64,000 bases of DNA from Pseudomonas sp. FP2196 (lineage in GTDB: Bacteria; Pseudomonadota; Gammaproteobacteria; Pseudomonadales; Pseudomonadaceae): positions 1,670,501 to 1,734,500 of the forward strand of contig NZ_CP117445.1 of the NCBI RefSeq assembly GCF_030687715.1, in the 5' to 3' direction. How positions within the stretch are numbered: position 1 is the stretch's first letter; every line of letters begins with the position of its first letter. The notes below the pieces were generated by a model. That model did not search any database and was not told where the DNA came from. It saw nothing but the letters and a program-made list of their open reading frames with translations. Both the position numbers and the translations under genes were made by a program. This document shows positions 1 to 8,513 of this stretch, one piece after another.

Positions 1-2
1 TG

Positions 3-1457
3 TCGGGCAACATCGTCGTGCCGGGCGAACTGTTGCTGGCCAACGACACCGATCCGAACGGTGACACCCTCAATGCCACACCAACCAGCTTCAACACCGG
101 CTGGGTCTCGAAAGCGGCGGACTTCACCGGTACCGGTGCCATCAGCTTCACCGGCACCAATGCCAACAACGCCGCCAACCAGAACCTGGCCAACGTGCGC
201 AATGCGTTCTCGGCCAACGCGGCAACCATGACCGCCGTGCTGGTGGTCAGCGGCTACCTCGGTGGGGTGAGCAACAGCAACGCCAACGATGAAGATCGCA
301 TCACCGTCAACCTGCGCCAGGGCGAAACCCTCAATCTGGATCACAACCTGGCGGCCGGTCAAATCAGCATGGAGTACTCGATCAACGGTGGCGCCTACGT
401 TGCGCTGGCGGACGGGCAAACCCTCACCGCGACGTCGGACGGCGTTTACCAGATCCACATCACCAACATCACCAACCCCACAGGTGGTAACGCCAACGGG
501 TCGGAAAACTACCAACTGACCATGACCCTCAACTACGCCGGGGCGCATGACATCACCCCGGACTACCACGGCACCTACACCGCCAACGACAACCACGGCG
601 GCAGCGACACCGCTGCCGTTACCATCAGCTATCAGGATGGTCATACCCTCACCGGCACTGCGGGCGATGACGTGCTGGTGGCCGGCACCGGCAACAACAT
701 CGTCAACGCGGGCGACGGCAACGACGTGCTCACCGCAGGTTCGGGCAACAACGAACTGCACGGCGGCGCTGGCAACGACTTGCTTTACAGCGGCCCGGGC
801 AATGACCTGCTCGACGGCGGCAGCGGTATCGACACCGCGAGCTACGCCCATGCCACCACCGGGGTAACGGTCAACCTGGGGCTGCTCGGTGCGCAAAACA
901 CCCTTGGCGCCGGGACCGACACCCTGACCGGCATCGAAAACCTCGTCGGCTCGAACTTCAATGACAGCCTGACGGGCGACAACAATAACAACGTGATCAA
1001 TGGCGGTTTGGGCAACGACAACCTCAACGGCGGCGGCGGTGATGACCTGCTGATCGGCGGTCTGGGCAATAACACCATGACCGGCGGCGCAGGGGCCGAC
1101 ACCTTCCAGTGGCTCAAAGGCAACAGCGGCCACGACCTGATCACCGACTTCACCCCCGGCACCGACAAGCTCGACCTGTCGCAACTGCTGCAAGGTGAAA
1201 ACGGCAGCACGTCGTCACTCGATGACTACCTGCACTTCACTGTTACTGGCAGTGGCGCCTCGGTGCTTACCAGCATCGATGTGAGTGCCATGGCTGGTGC
1301 TACGCCGAATCAGACCATCGACCTGGCCGGCGTCAACCTGGCTAGCCACTACGGCGTAACGCCCGGGGCGGGCGGGGTGATTGCCAGCGGGCATGACACG
1401 GCGACGATCATCAGCGGCATGCTCAATGATCATTCGTTGAAGGTGGATACGGTGTGA
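3..1457 (+). CDS. Large RTX adhesin, C-terminal part (5' end outside window)
   Basis: The reading frame is open from the first bases of the window, so only the last 484 residues of a larger secreted protein are present. The first ~210 residues look like an adhesin repeat or linker region (NDTDPNGD at its start). From ~residue 220 to 350 come glycine/aspartate nonapeptides such as GGAGNDLL, GGLGNDNL and GGGGDDLL, which bind calcium in RTX proteins. The last ~110 residues (GADTFQW, DLITDFTPGTDKLDLS, then a hydrophobic tail) match the type I secretion target domain of the VCA0849 subclass. It is therefore probably a LapA/MapA-like surface adhesin exported by an ABC type I system that is not in this window. 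A strong terminator follows immediately. Confidence 0.88.
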   Translation, partial: SGNIVVPGELLLANDTDPNGDTLNATPTSFNTGWVSKAADFTGTGAISFTGTNANNAANQNLANVRNAFSANAATMTAVLVVSGYLGGVSNSNANDEDRITVNLRQGETLNLDHNLAAGQISMEYSINGGAYVALADGQTLTATSDGVYQIHITNITNPTGGNANGSENYQLTMTLNYAGAHDITPDYHGTYTANDNHGGSDTAAVTISYQDGHTLTGTAGDDVLVAGTGNNIVNAGDGNDVLTAGSGNNELHGGAGNDLLYSGPGNDLLDGGSGIDTASYAHATTGVTVNLGLLGAQNTLGAGTDTLTGIENLVGSNFNDSLTGDNNNNVINGGLGNDNLNGGGGDDLLIGGLGNNTMTGGAGADTFQWLKGNSGHDLITDFTPGTDKLDLSQLLQGENGSTSSLDDYLHFTVTGSGASVLTSIDVSAMAGATPNQTIDLAGVNLASHYGVTPGAGGVIASGHDTATIISGMLNDHSLKVDTV

Positions 1458-1485
1458 TCGGCCTTTGATTCAGGCCTGAAACGAC

Positions 1486-1526
1486 AAAACCCGCCGTCCC
1501 GGTTGAACGGGACGACGGGTTTTTTC
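1486..1526 (+). terminator. Rho-independent terminator of the RTX adhesin gene
   Basis: CCCGCCGTCCCG and CGGGACGACGGG form a near-perfect 12-bp stem with a short loop, followed by a run of six T. It lies 30 bases after the adhesin stop codon. Confidence 0.9.
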
Positions 1527-1642
1527 TGCCTGAAGCGATGTATCGCCTGTGAGTCAGCCTTCGCGGGCAAGCCCCCGGACGGCGATCCGACGAAGACGTC
1601 AGCAATCACAACATCTCACTCAAGGCTTGTCACTGAGGCCTG

Positions 1643-1999
1643 CTACTGCGGCAATTCCAGATTATTCAGCACCCGATTCACCGCCAGTTCCCCGAGCATG
1701 ATCAATTGCGCAAGGCCCAGCACTGTTCTGCGTTGCGGCGCGGGCAACAGGCGGGCGAAGTCATGGGCGATGGTCTTGGCCGAAGCGAGTGTTTCGCAGG
1801 CATCGAGCAGCAATTCCTCGTTTTTGGTGTCGGCAGTCGCGGCATACATTCCGCGGGTTTTACGGGGCGGCGTGGATCCAGGCGGGCAGAGGTAATGATC
1901 GAGGGCGCGGTCGGCGGCTTCGTTGAGCTTTTTCGAGTCGAGGGATTCGTAGGGGGAGGAGGGGGCGGTTTCAGGCGGGTTGGGCGTGGGTTTGATCAT
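1643..1999 (-). CDS. DUF6124 family protein
   Basis: 118-residue cytoplasmic protein of unknown function. The N-terminus (IKPTPNPPE, then SPYESLDSKKL) and the 'AADRALDHYL' helix are recognisable as the Pseudomonas DUF6124 family; the C-terminal half is helical and ends in LAVNRVLNNLELPQ. No membrane segment or signal peptide is visible. The ATG is preceded by AGAGG at 8-nt spacing. That ribosome site lies inside a CTCTAGAG block which is complementary to a stem of the unusual leader RNA (see 2009-2178), so translation may be controlled by RNA folding. Function unknown; the family assignment is by remembered similarity. Confidence 0.8.
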   Translation of the reverse strand: MIKPTPNPPETAPSSPYESLDSKKLNEAADRALDHYLCPPGSTPPRKTRGMYAATADTKNEELLLDACETLASAKTIAHDFARLLPAPQRRTVLGLAQLIMLGELAVNRVLNNLELPQ

Positions 2000-2008
2000 G
2001 GGTAAAGC

Positions 2009-2178
2009 CTCTAGAGTAGTGAAGCTGCCACCGTTCGCTGCTAACGAAGGAGGTGGCGGCTGTACGCGGGTTAGCAGACCAGGACTCTAGAACCCGGCGC
2101 ACCGAAGTGCCCCACGCAAAGCCGCCATAACGGCGACGGACTTTGTGCGTCTAGAGAAAACCCGGGCTGCTAAACCCG
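2009..2178 (-). promoter_or_regulatory. Highly structured leader RNA upstream of the DUF6124 gene (candidate cis-regulatory RNA)
   Basis: Read on the minus strand the leader contains: P1, 2167-2178 pairing with 2067-2077 (CGGGTTTAGCAG/CTGCTAACCCG); P2, 2150-2156 with 2085-2091 (CTCTAGA/TCTAGAG, perfect); P3, 2141-2149 with 2113-2121, capped by a CCGCC/CGGCG hairpin (2122-2135); P4, 2096-2112, GCAC-TTCG-GTGC with a UUCG tetraloop; and P5, 2052-2060 with 2024-2032, whose loop is TTAGCAG. The P5 loop repeats the P1 5' strand, so it could compete for the same partner. The CTCTAGAG at 2009-2016 holds the ribosome site and is complementary to P2 strands. This is the architecture expected of a switch; ligand and family are unknown. 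Confidence 0.7.
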
Positions 2179-2204
2179 ATCACTGAAAAGTCAGCGACCG
2201 AACC

Positions 2205-2233
2205 ACAATAGAAGCCGCTCCCAAGGCGCACAA
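2205..2233 (-). promoter_or_regulatory. Candidate sigma-70 promoter for the DUF6124 leader
   Basis: On the minus strand TTGTGC (2228-2233) and TATTGT (2205-2210) are separated by 17 bases. Initiation would fall near 2198, about 20 bases before helix P1 of the leader, which fits the structured element being fully transcribed. The boxes are imperfect matches to consensus. Confidence 0.45.
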
Positions 2234-2327
2234 GCCGGCGGATTCTGGCGTAGCTGTAGGCAATTACGCAAGGTCGTGTAGCTTCGGAGAGTGTCTGCCA
2301 GTCTGGTTTAAACGTGGGTGTTTAAAG

Positions 2328-2402
2328 TCAAAAGATCGCAGCCTGCGGCAGCTCCTACAGACGATCTTCATGTAGGCGCTGCCGCAGGCTGCGATCTTTT
2401 AG
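2328..2402. repeat. REP-type palindrome, AAAGATCGCAGCCTGCGGCAGCTCC family
   Basis: Inverted pair of the second intergenic repeat family (AAAGATCGCAGCCTGCGGCAG ... CTGCCGCAGGCTGCGATCTTT with small differences), just after the ybaN-family stop codon. Confidence 0.85.
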
Positions 2403-2406
2403 CGTT

Positions 2407-2802
2407 TCAGGATTTGCGCAGGGTCTTCTGCCGCAAGATGTAAACCGTCACCAGCACCGCACTGGTCAGCATGAACCCCCGCGCCCACGGCAGTGGCACC
2501 AGGTAGCACGAGAACAAAATGCTCGCCCACATCAGCCCGATCGCGTAGACCTTGCCTTTGAGCGGAATGCCGTTGCCATTGAGGTAATCGCGAATCCACG
2601 GCCCAAGGCGCGGGTGCTCGACCAGCCAGCGATAAAAACGCGGAGAGCTGCGGGCGAAACACGCGGCCGCGAGCAATAGAAAAGGGGTAGTGGGCAGGAC
2701 AGGCAGGAAAATCCCGATCACCCCCAATGCGACGCTTAGCCAGCCGATGGCCAGCAGGATGTAGCGCAACATCAGGGGGCGGTTGCCTATGGGGTTGTCC
2801 AT
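2407..2802 (-). CDS. YbaN (DUF454) family inner-membrane protein
   Basis: 131 residues with membrane helices near residues 10-45 (LLAIGWLSVALGVIGIFLPV, then PTTPFLLLAAACFARSS) and about 85-120. The PTTPFLLLAA.CFARSSPR signature is characteristic of DUF454/YbaN proteins, small inner-membrane proteins of unknown biochemical role. Length matches the family. It lies 10 bases downstream of the yecA-family gene on the same strand and is probably co-transcribed with it. A REP palindrome follows the stop codon. Confidence 0.85.
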   Translation of the reverse strand: MDNPIGNRPLMLRYILLAIGWLSVALGVIGIFLPVLPTTPFLLLAAACFARSSPRFYRWLVEHPRLGPWIRDYLNGNGIPLKGKVYAIGLMWASILFSCYLVPLPWARGFMLTSAVLVTVYILRQKTLRKS

Positions 2803-2812
2803 AGGCCCGATC

Positions 2813-3400
2813 TTAGTGGTGACGGGGCTTGAGGATCGCCGGTTTTTCGTCTGGTGCCTGGCACAGCAGGTACAGCGCGGTCAGGGCTTCCGGGATCTGT
2901 ACGATCATGTCGTCCATCAGGTTGGCGTCCTTGGCGATGTCTTCGAACTCTGGCTGTTCGTCGAACAGGCCCGAACCGACCATGATCGGCAGGAGCATTT
3001 CGCTGACTTCTTCTTCGGCGGTTTCGAACCAGGCCGCTTCACGCAGGAACACGCCCTCCATGAAGCCGATGCACCAGCCACGCAGTTCCGAATCGTCCGG
3101 CTCTTCGCCCAGATCCAGTTCGCATGGCAGTTCGAATTCTTCGTCGGACGCCAGTTGGCGGGCGATGTGCGCCTTGAGGCCGATCAGGGTGGCTTCGATC
3201 TCTTCACGCTGTGCCTCGCTGCTGTAATGCGGCTCTTCGGCGAACAGGGCGTCGATCCACTCACGCTCCGGTACGTCTTCTGCGCAGATCGACAGCGCGG
3301 TCAGGTAGCCGTGAGCGGCCACGTAATCCAGCGCCTCGTCATGCAGCTCGTCGGCGTCGAGGAAAACTTGCAGGCGGGTCAGTTGCTCAGCGAAGGACAT
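2813..3400 (-). CDS. YecA/UPF0149 family protein
   Basis: 195-residue acidic, helical protein beginning MSFAEQLTRLQ. The body contains the UPF0149 hallmarks (DALDYVAAHGYLTAL-like opening, GWCIGFMEGV around residue 108, and a C-terminal helix EALTALYLLCQ). It lacks the zinc-binding SEC-C tail found in longer YecA proteins and ends in KPRHH. An upstream in-frame ATG at 3427 would add nine residues; the internal start at 3400 gives the usual family N-terminus. Function unknown; it heads a two-gene unit with the ybaN-like gene. Confidence 0.82.
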   Translation of the reverse strand: MSFAEQLTRLQVFLDADELHDEALDYVAAHGYLTALSICAEDVPEREWIDALFAEEPHYSSEAQREEIEATLIGLKAHIARQLASDEEFELPCELDLGEEPDDSELRGWCIGFMEGVFLREAAWFETAEEEVSEMLLPIMVGSGLFDEQPEFEDIAKDANLMDDMIVQIPEALTALYLLCQAPDEKPAILKPRHH

Positions 3401-3508
3401 TACGGGGCTACCTTGGGGAATAAACAATGCGGGAATTCTAGGCCTTCTTGCGCGCTCAAGCCAGCCGCATGGCAGATTTGCCGCAATTGCCGGGCTGCAT
3501 ACAAATCC

Positions 3509-3600
3509 TGTGGGAGCGAGCCTGCTCGCGAAAGCGGCGTATCAGGCACCTTTGTATCGACTGATCCACCGTATTCGCGAGCAGGCTCGCTCCCACAGGG
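3509..3600. repeat. REP-type inverted repeat, GGGAGCGAGCCTGCTCGCG family
   Basis: CTGTGGGAGCGAGCCTGCTCGCGAA at 3509-3533 is repeated in inverse orientation at 3574-3599 (TTCGCGAGCAGGCTCGCTCCCACAG), giving a potential long hairpin between yecA and recQ. Confidence 0.88.
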
Positions 3601-3738
3601 GATTTATGTGTGGCAGGTTCATCTGTGTCTTATCAGCGGCACCCTGTGCAGGGGAGGGCTCGGGTATACTGCCGCGTTTTGCGATCCCTGCCCGTATCGC
3701 GGCCGCCATGCAACGCGCCCTTACGTTTTGTTTAAGCA

Positions 3739-3766
3739 GCTCAGGCTGTCTTGAACCAGCCTGAGC
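3739..3766 (+). promoter_or_regulatory. Perfect 10-bp hairpin in the recQ leader
   Basis: GCTCAGGCTG and CAGCCTGAGC are perfectly complementary with an 8-base loop, ending 31 bases before the recQ start codon. No T-run follows, so it is not a simple terminator. The spacing does not fit a LexA box. Confidence 0.5.
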
Positions 3767-3797
3767 AGGGATGTTTCGGTAGATTTTTGGAGTTTTT

Positions 3798-5927
3798 ATG
3801 CTCGAACAGGCTCAACGCGTCCTCAAGGACATCTTCGGCTACGACAGTTTCCGTGGCCGGCAGGGTGCAATCATTGAGCGCGTGGCCAGCGGCGGTGATG
3901 CGCTGGTGCTGATGCCTACCGGTGGCGGCAAGTCCCTGTGCTTCCAGGTGCCCGCGTTATTGCGCGATGGTCTGGCGGTGGTGGTCTCGCCGTTGATCGC
4001 CTTGATGGACGATCAGGTCGCTACCCTTGAAGAGCTGGGCGTGGCTGCCGCCGCGCTGAACTCCACTTTGAGCGCCGAGCAGCAGCGTGATCTGGCGGCG
4101 CGGATCAAGCGCGGTGAGGTGAAGATGTTGTATCTGGCGCCCGAGCGTCTGGTGCAGCCGCGCATGTTGTCGTTCCTGCAAGGGTTGAACATTGCCCTGT
4201 TCGCCATCGACGAAGCCCACTGCGTATCGCAATGGGGCCACGACTTCCGTCCGGAATACCTGCAACTAGGCCAATTGGCCGAGATGTTCCCCGATGTGCC
4301 GCGCATCGCCCTGACGGCCACCGCCGACAAGCGAACTCGCGAAGAAATCGTGACACGCCTGCATCTGCAGAACGCCGAGCGCTTCCTGTCGAGTTTCGAC
4401 CGGCCGAATATCTTCTATCGCATCGTGCCCAAGGAGCAGCCGCGCAAGCAGTTGCTGGCGTTTCTCGCCGAACGACGCAGCGATGCCGGCATCGTCTACT
4501 GCCTGTCGCGCAAGAAGGTCGAAGAGGTCGCGGCGTTCCTCAGCGAACAGGGCTTCCCGGCGCTGCCGTATCACGCCGGCCTGCCCAACGATCTGCGTGC
4601 CTTCAACCAGAAACGCTTCCTCAACGAGGAAGGCCTGATCATGGTCGCCACCGTGGCGTTCGGCATGGGCATCGATAAACCCAACGTGCGCTTCGTCGCT
4701 CACCTCGACTTGCCGAAATCCCTTGAGGCGTATTACCAGGAAACCGGGCGCGGCGGCCGCGATGGTCTGCCGGCGGATGCGTGGATGGCCTACGGTCTGC
4801 AAGACGTGGTGATGCTCAAGCAGATGTTGCAGAACTCCGAAGGTGACGAGCGTCACAAGCGTCTGGAGCAGCACAAGCTCGATGCCATGCTCTCGCTCTG
4901 CGAGGAGACCCGTTGCCGTCGTCAGACCCTGCTGGCCTATTTCGATGAGGAGATGGCCGAACCTTGCGGGCATTGCGACAACTGCGTCGATGGTGTGCAG
5001 ACCTGGGACGCTACCGAGCCGGCGCGTCAGGCACTGTCGGCGATCTATCGCACCGGTCAGCGTTATGGCGTCGGCCATCTGGTCGATGTGCTGCTGGGCA
5101 AGGACAACGAAAAGGTCCGCAGCTTCGGCCATCAGCATCTCTCTGTGTACGGCGTCGGCAAGGCGCTGAGCGAGAGCGAATGGCGCTCGCTGTTCCGCCA
5201 GTTGGTGGCGCGTGGCCTGGCCGATGTCGATCACGAAGGTTACGGCGGCCTGCGTCTGAGCGACACTTGCCGGCCTCTGCTCAAGGGCGAGGTTACGCTG
5301 GAACTGCGCCGCGATCTCAAACCGCAGGTCACCGCCAAAAGCGGCAGCAAGAGTCCGGCCAGCCAACTGGTGCGCGGCGAAGAGCGCGAACAATGGGAAG
5401 CCCTGCGTGCGCTGCGGCGCAAACTCGCCGAAGAGCATGGTGTGCCGCCGTACGTCATCTTCCCCGATTCGACCTTGCTGGAAATGCTCCGCAGCCAACC
5501 GACCTCGTTGGCGGACATAGCTCGGGTCAGCGGTGTCGGCGCGCGCAAGCTGGAACGTTATGGCGATGCCTTCCTCGAAGTGCTCGGCGGCGAAGCGGAG
5601 GCGCCGAAAGTGGTGGCCGACGTGCGTCACGAACTGATCACCCTGGCTCGCGCCGGCATGACGCCGATGCAGATCGCCGGTCAGTTGCAATGCTCGGAAA
5701 AGAACGTCTACACCATGCTCGCCGAAGCTATTGGCAAGCAGCAGTTATCGCTGGAGCAGGCGCTCGACCTGCCGGAAGAACTGATGGGTGAAGTGCAGGA
5801 CGCATTCCTTGATGGCGAGGGCGAACTGCCGCCGGTCGCCGAAGTGGCTGAGCTGTTTGCTGGTCGTGTTCCAGAAGGTGTTCTTTATTGCGTGCGGGCT
5901 GCGCTGCAATCCGAATTTGAAATGTAA
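3798..5927 (+). CDS. recQ: ATP-dependent DNA helicase RecQ
   Basis: 709-residue superfamily 2 helicase acting 3'-5' on DNA in recombination and repair. Visible in order: Walker [11 protein letters not shown] (~residue 44), Walker B DEAHC (~143), the motif '[10 protein letters not shown]' near 315, the RQC zinc-binding cysteines ([17 protein letters not shown] at ~390-400), the HRDC domain (~residues 530-600) and a C-terminal HTH_40-like region ([13 protein letters not shown]). At 709 residues it is about 100 longer than E. coli RecQ, the extra part being the C-terminal HTH-containing tail, as in other pseudomonads. TTGGAG precedes the ATG, and a strong hairpin lies in the leader. Confidence 0.97.
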   Translation: MLEQAQRVLKDIFGYDSFRGRQGAIIERVASGGDALVLMPTGGGKSLCFQVPALLRDGLAVVVSPLIALMDDQVATLEELGVAAAALNSTLSAEQQRDLAARIKRGEVKMLYLAPERLVQPRMLSFLQGLNIALFAIDEAHCVSQWGHDFRPEYLQLGQLAEMFPDVPRIALTATADKRTREEIVTRLHLQNAERFLSSFDRPNIFYRIVPKEQPRKQLLAFLAERRSDAGIVYCLSRKKVEEVAAFLSEQGFPALPYHAGLPNDLRAFNQKRFLNEEGLIMVATVAFGMGIDKPNVRFVAHLDLPKSLEAYYQETGRGGRDGLPADAWMAYGLQDVVMLKQMLQNSEGDERHKRLEQHKLDAMLSLCEETRCRRQTLLAYFDEEMAEPCGHCDNCVDGVQTWDATEPARQALSAIYRTGQRYGVGHLVDVLLGKDNEKVRSFGHQHLSVYGVGKALSESEWRSLFRQLVARGLADVDHEGYGGLRLSDTCRPLLKGEVTLELRRDLKPQVTAKSGSKSPASQLVRGEEREQWEALRALRRKLAEEHGVPPYVIFPDSTLLEMLRSQPTSLADIARVSGVGARKLERYGDAFLEVLGGEAEAPKVVADVRHELITLARAGMTPMQIAGQLQCSEKNVYTMLAEAIGKQQLSLEQALDLPEELMGEVQDAFLDGEGELPPVAEVAELFAGRVPEGVLYCVRAALQSEFEM

Positions 5928-6012
5928 GGCGGCGTTTGCGCCAAGCCCCATACAGTTGTAACGATTCAGTACAGAGCGCCACTTGCCTATAGCTGCAGCT
6001 CATGCTTAGCTG

Positions 6013-6025
6013 ACTAATAATTAGT
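6013..6025. promoter_or_regulatory. Perfect palindrome upstream of the SlyA-like regulator (candidate operator)
   Basis: ACTAATAATTAGT is a perfect 6-1-6 inverted repeat located 37 bases before the regulator start. MarR/SlyA proteins typically bind such AT-rich palindromes and autoregulate; the assignment is inference. Confidence 0.55.
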
Positions 6026-6061
6026 TTTTCTCTATTACTTCAGTTTAATCACGAGAGTTTT

Positions 6062-6496
6062 ATGCCGTTAACCGATCAACACCGCTTTGGCATGCAACTG
6101 GCCCAGATGTCACGCGGCTGGCGTGCCGAGCTGGACCGCCGACTGGCCGGGCTGGGGCTGTCCCAGGCTCGCTGGCTGGTGCTGCTGCACCTGGCGCGTT
6201 TTGAAGACGCCCCGACCCAGCGAGAGCTGGCGCAAAGCGTCGGCGTTGAAGGCCCGACGCTGGCACGCTTGCTCGATAGTCTGGAAAGCCAGGGTCTGGT
6301 GCAACGCCAGTCCGTGATGGAAGACCGCCGGGCGAAAAAAATTGTCCTCTGTGCCCCGGCCCTGCCACTGATTGAGCAGATTGAAACCATTGCCACCCAG
6401 TTGCGTCACGAATTGTTCGAAGGCGTCGACGAGGCGGATTTGAAGGTGTGCATGCGAGTTCACGGGCACATTCTGGGCAACCTGGAAAAATCTTGA
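6062..6496 (+). CDS. MarR/SlyA family transcriptional regulator
   Basis: 144-residue winged-helix regulator. The recognition helix region (GVEGPTLARLLDSLESQGLV, ~residues 62-81) and the wing (DRRAKKIVL, ~88-96) are typical of SlyA, as is the N-terminal pattern in which a Trp-Arg helix precedes 'LGLSQARWLVL'. It binds DNA as a dimer and usually responds to small phenolic or lipophilic ligands. A perfect 13-bp palindrome 37 bases upstream is a good candidate autoregulatory site. The ATG follows a GAGAG-type ribosome site. The regulated genes cannot be named from the sequence; the next gene, a fimV paralogue, is 120 bases downstream. Confidence 0.9.
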   Translation: MPLTDQHRFGMQLAQMSRGWRAELDRRLAGLGLSQARWLVLLHLARFEDAPTQRELAQSVGVEGPTLARLLDSLESQGLVQRQSVMEDRRAKKIVLCAPALPLIEQIETIATQLRHELFEGVDEADLKVCMRVHGHILGNLEKS

Positions 6497-6623
6497 GGCA
6501 TAACCACGTGCCGGTTTTTTGAGGGATCGCGTTGAGCAAGCTATAAGAACTACTAGGCAATATCGTGTTCGTACCGGATGTGCGAACGCATAGAAGTCGG
6601 TTTTGCTTATTTAAGGGATGCTC

Positions 6624-8408
6624 ATGCTCGTAAGTTGGCACGTGGTACTGCGCGTTTGCGCCAAAGGGCTGTTGGTCGCTGGCGCAGTCGGCTATTCAAC
6701 CTTGTCGTTGGCTCTGGGGCTGGGTGACATCACGATTCATTCTGGCCTTAATCAGCCGCTCAAGGCCGATATTGCGCTGATCGATGTCGGCGCTTTGACG
6801 CAAAGTGACCTGTCGGTGAGCCTGGCCACGGCAGACGAATTCGGCAGTGCCGGGGTCGAACGGGTGTTCTTTCTCAACGACCTCAAGTTCACGCCGATTC
6901 TGCATGGCAATCGCCAAATGATCCGGGTCACCTCCAGCAAACCGGTCAACGAACCCTTTCTGAATTTCCTCGTGCAGCTCAATCAGCCCAATGGCCGCTT
7001 GTTGCGCGAATACACCGTACTGATCGATCCGCCGGGCTCGCCGGGTATCGTGCCAGCCACCGATGAACCGGATCCGCGCGCGCAGTCCTCGGCGTTTCCC
7101 ACGGTCGAACCGGTCACCGCGCCGCCCCAGGCAACGCAGGGCAAGCGCGAAAAACCTGCGGTGTCACCACCGCCGACAGCGCCGGTCAACGAGGCGCTGG
7201 CCGAGCAATTGGCCGCCAGCGTGCTGCAGAGCCAACAATTGCAAAAGTCCCTGGACGAGCTGAATGCGAAACTGCAGGCACAGGATGTGCAGATTGCCGA
7301 CGGCAAGAAGCAGGTCAGTGATCTGCAGACACGCTTGGCCGAATCTCAGAAGGCACCGCCAGCGCCGGTGGTAACTCCGGCACCTGCTGCGGTTGTTGTA
7401 CCGGTCGAGTCCACGGACGATGGGTTGAACTGGCCACTGCTTGGAGGTCTGTTGTTATTGCTGGGGGCATTGGCTGCGTTGTTCGTTCACCGTCGACGCC
7501 AACAACAGGGGCCGAGTGACGCACCCGTTCCGTTGTTGCCGCTGCGCAATGACGTCGATGTGGATGAACCCGAGAGCGCCGAACCGGTCAGGACTCACGC
7601 CTCAGCCGAGCATCGTGAAGAGCCGGCGGCGGGTGATGTCCTCGAAGCCGTGGGCATTTACCTGGCATACGGGCGACTTGGCGAAGCAGCCGGGTTGTTG
7701 CGCGATGCGCAGCACAAGGAGCCGGAGCGCCTCGATCTCGGTCTGCAATTGCTCGAGGTGCTGGGGCGTCAGGGCGATAGTGCTGCTTACGAGCAGCAGG
7801 AAAGTCATTTGCGTGCGCGTGGAGTGGAGGCTCACCAGTTGCATGAAATTCGCGCCCGGCATCCAAAACTGACGAGCACTGAGCCGCTGGCGGTAAAGGC
7901 GCCATTGGTCGCCAGCATGACGCCTGTCATTGTCGCCGCTCCCGAATCAACTGCGGCTGAGCATGATTTCGAGTTGAACCTGGATGAGTTGTCGATGGAT
8001 TCCAGTTGGGATCTGGAGGACAGCCTTGCGGCGCCGGTTCAGCCACCAGCCGAAGTGTCCGCTTTGGGGGCCAGCCTGCAAGTGTTGCCGCAGGATTTTG
8101 AATTGCCGGAAACCGCGACCAGCGAGGAAGCCGAGCTTGAGTGGATCCCCGAGCCGGACTCGCAGCCGCTGGACGATGACTTTCTCAATGAATTTTCTGA
8201 TCCGGAGCCATCGCTCGCGCAGGAGCCGTTAGAGTTGCAAATATCGGAGCCCGAAGAGGCGGCAGGTTCCGGGAAGCTCGAACAGGCCCAGACCTGCATC
8301 GATGACGGCGATATCGACAGCGCGATTGCGTTGCTCAATGAATTGCTCAAGGAAGGGGATGAGCCTTTAAAGCAAACGGCGCGGACCCTTCTGGCAGGCA
8401 TCCGCTGA
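6624..8408 (+). CDS. FimV-like inner-membrane/peptidoglycan-associated protein (paralogue)
   Basis: Starts with a hydrophobic signal segment, followed by the FimV N-terminal domain (LGDITIHSGLNQPLKADI, FLNFLVQLNQPNGRLLREYT, ~residues 28-135). Then come a proline-rich linker, a short coiled coil (~195-245), one transmembrane helix (WPLLGGLLLLLGALAALFVH, ~270-290) and an acidic cytoplasmic region ending in a FimV C-terminal TPR-like motif (AQTCIDDGDIDSAIALLNEL). At 594 residues it is much shorter than classical FimV (~900 or more), and I see no LysM domain in the linker. FimV proteins organise type IV pili and polar functions; this paralogue's role is unknown. I chose the second ATG because AAGGG lies six bases before it; the ATG at 6618 abuts that site. 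Confidence 0.85.
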   Translation: MLVSWHVVLRVCAKGLLVAGAVGYSTLSLALGLGDITIHSGLNQPLKADIALIDVGALTQSDLSVSLATADEFGSAGVERVFFLNDLKFTPILHGNRQMIRVTSSKPVNEPFLNFLVQLNQPNGRLLREYTVLIDPPGSPGIVPATDEPDPRAQSSAFPTVEPVTAPPQATQGKREKPAVSPPPTAPVNEALAEQLAASVLQSQQLQKSLDELNAKLQAQDVQIADGKKQVSDLQTRLAESQKAPPAPVVTPAPAAVVVPVESTDDGLNWPLLGGLLLLLGALAALFVHRRRQQQGPSDAPVPLLPLRNDVDVDEPESAEPVRTHASAEHREEPAAGDVLEAVGIYLAYGRLGEAAGLLRDAQHKEPERLDLGLQLLEVLGRQGDSAAYEQQESHLRARGVEAHQLHEIRARHPKLTSTEPLAVKAPLVASMTPVIVAAPESTAAEHDFELNLDELSMDSSWDLEDSLAAPVQPPAEVSALGASLQVLPQDFELPETATSEEAELEWIPEPDSQPLDDDFLNEFSDPEPSLAQEPLELQISEPEEAAGSGKLEQAQTCIDDGDIDSAIALLNELLKEGDEPLKQTARTLLAGIR

Positions 8409-8412
8409 TCCC

Positions 8413-8512
8413 CGGTAGGAGCTGCCGAAGGCTCGGGCCGCGATCGGACGACCTTTCAAAGCAAGATCAAAAGATCGCAGCCTCGTTTCACTCGACAGCT
8501 CCTGCAGGGGTA
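8413..8512. repeat. REP-type palindrome, GTAGGAGCTGCCGAAGGCT family (degenerate)
   Basis: GGTAGGAGCTGCCGAAGGCT and a diverged inverse copy (AAAAGATCGCAGCCTCG ... ACAGCTCCTGCAGGGG) fill the gap between the convergent fimV-like and patatin genes. Confidence 0.75.
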
Positions 8513-8513
8513 T

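Noticed and set aside
3739..3766. LexA (SOS) box at the recQ leader hairpin
   Set aside because: The CTG...CAG half sites are separated by 8 bases, not the 10 required in CTG-N10-CAG.
4266..5690. Long open frame on the minus strand opposite recQ (similar long frames oppose trkH, scpA, flgF-flgJ and plpD)
   Set aside because: Composition is typical of high-GC antisense frames (His/Arg/Gln-rich, no recognisable domain), and the opposite strand carries a clearly conserved gene.
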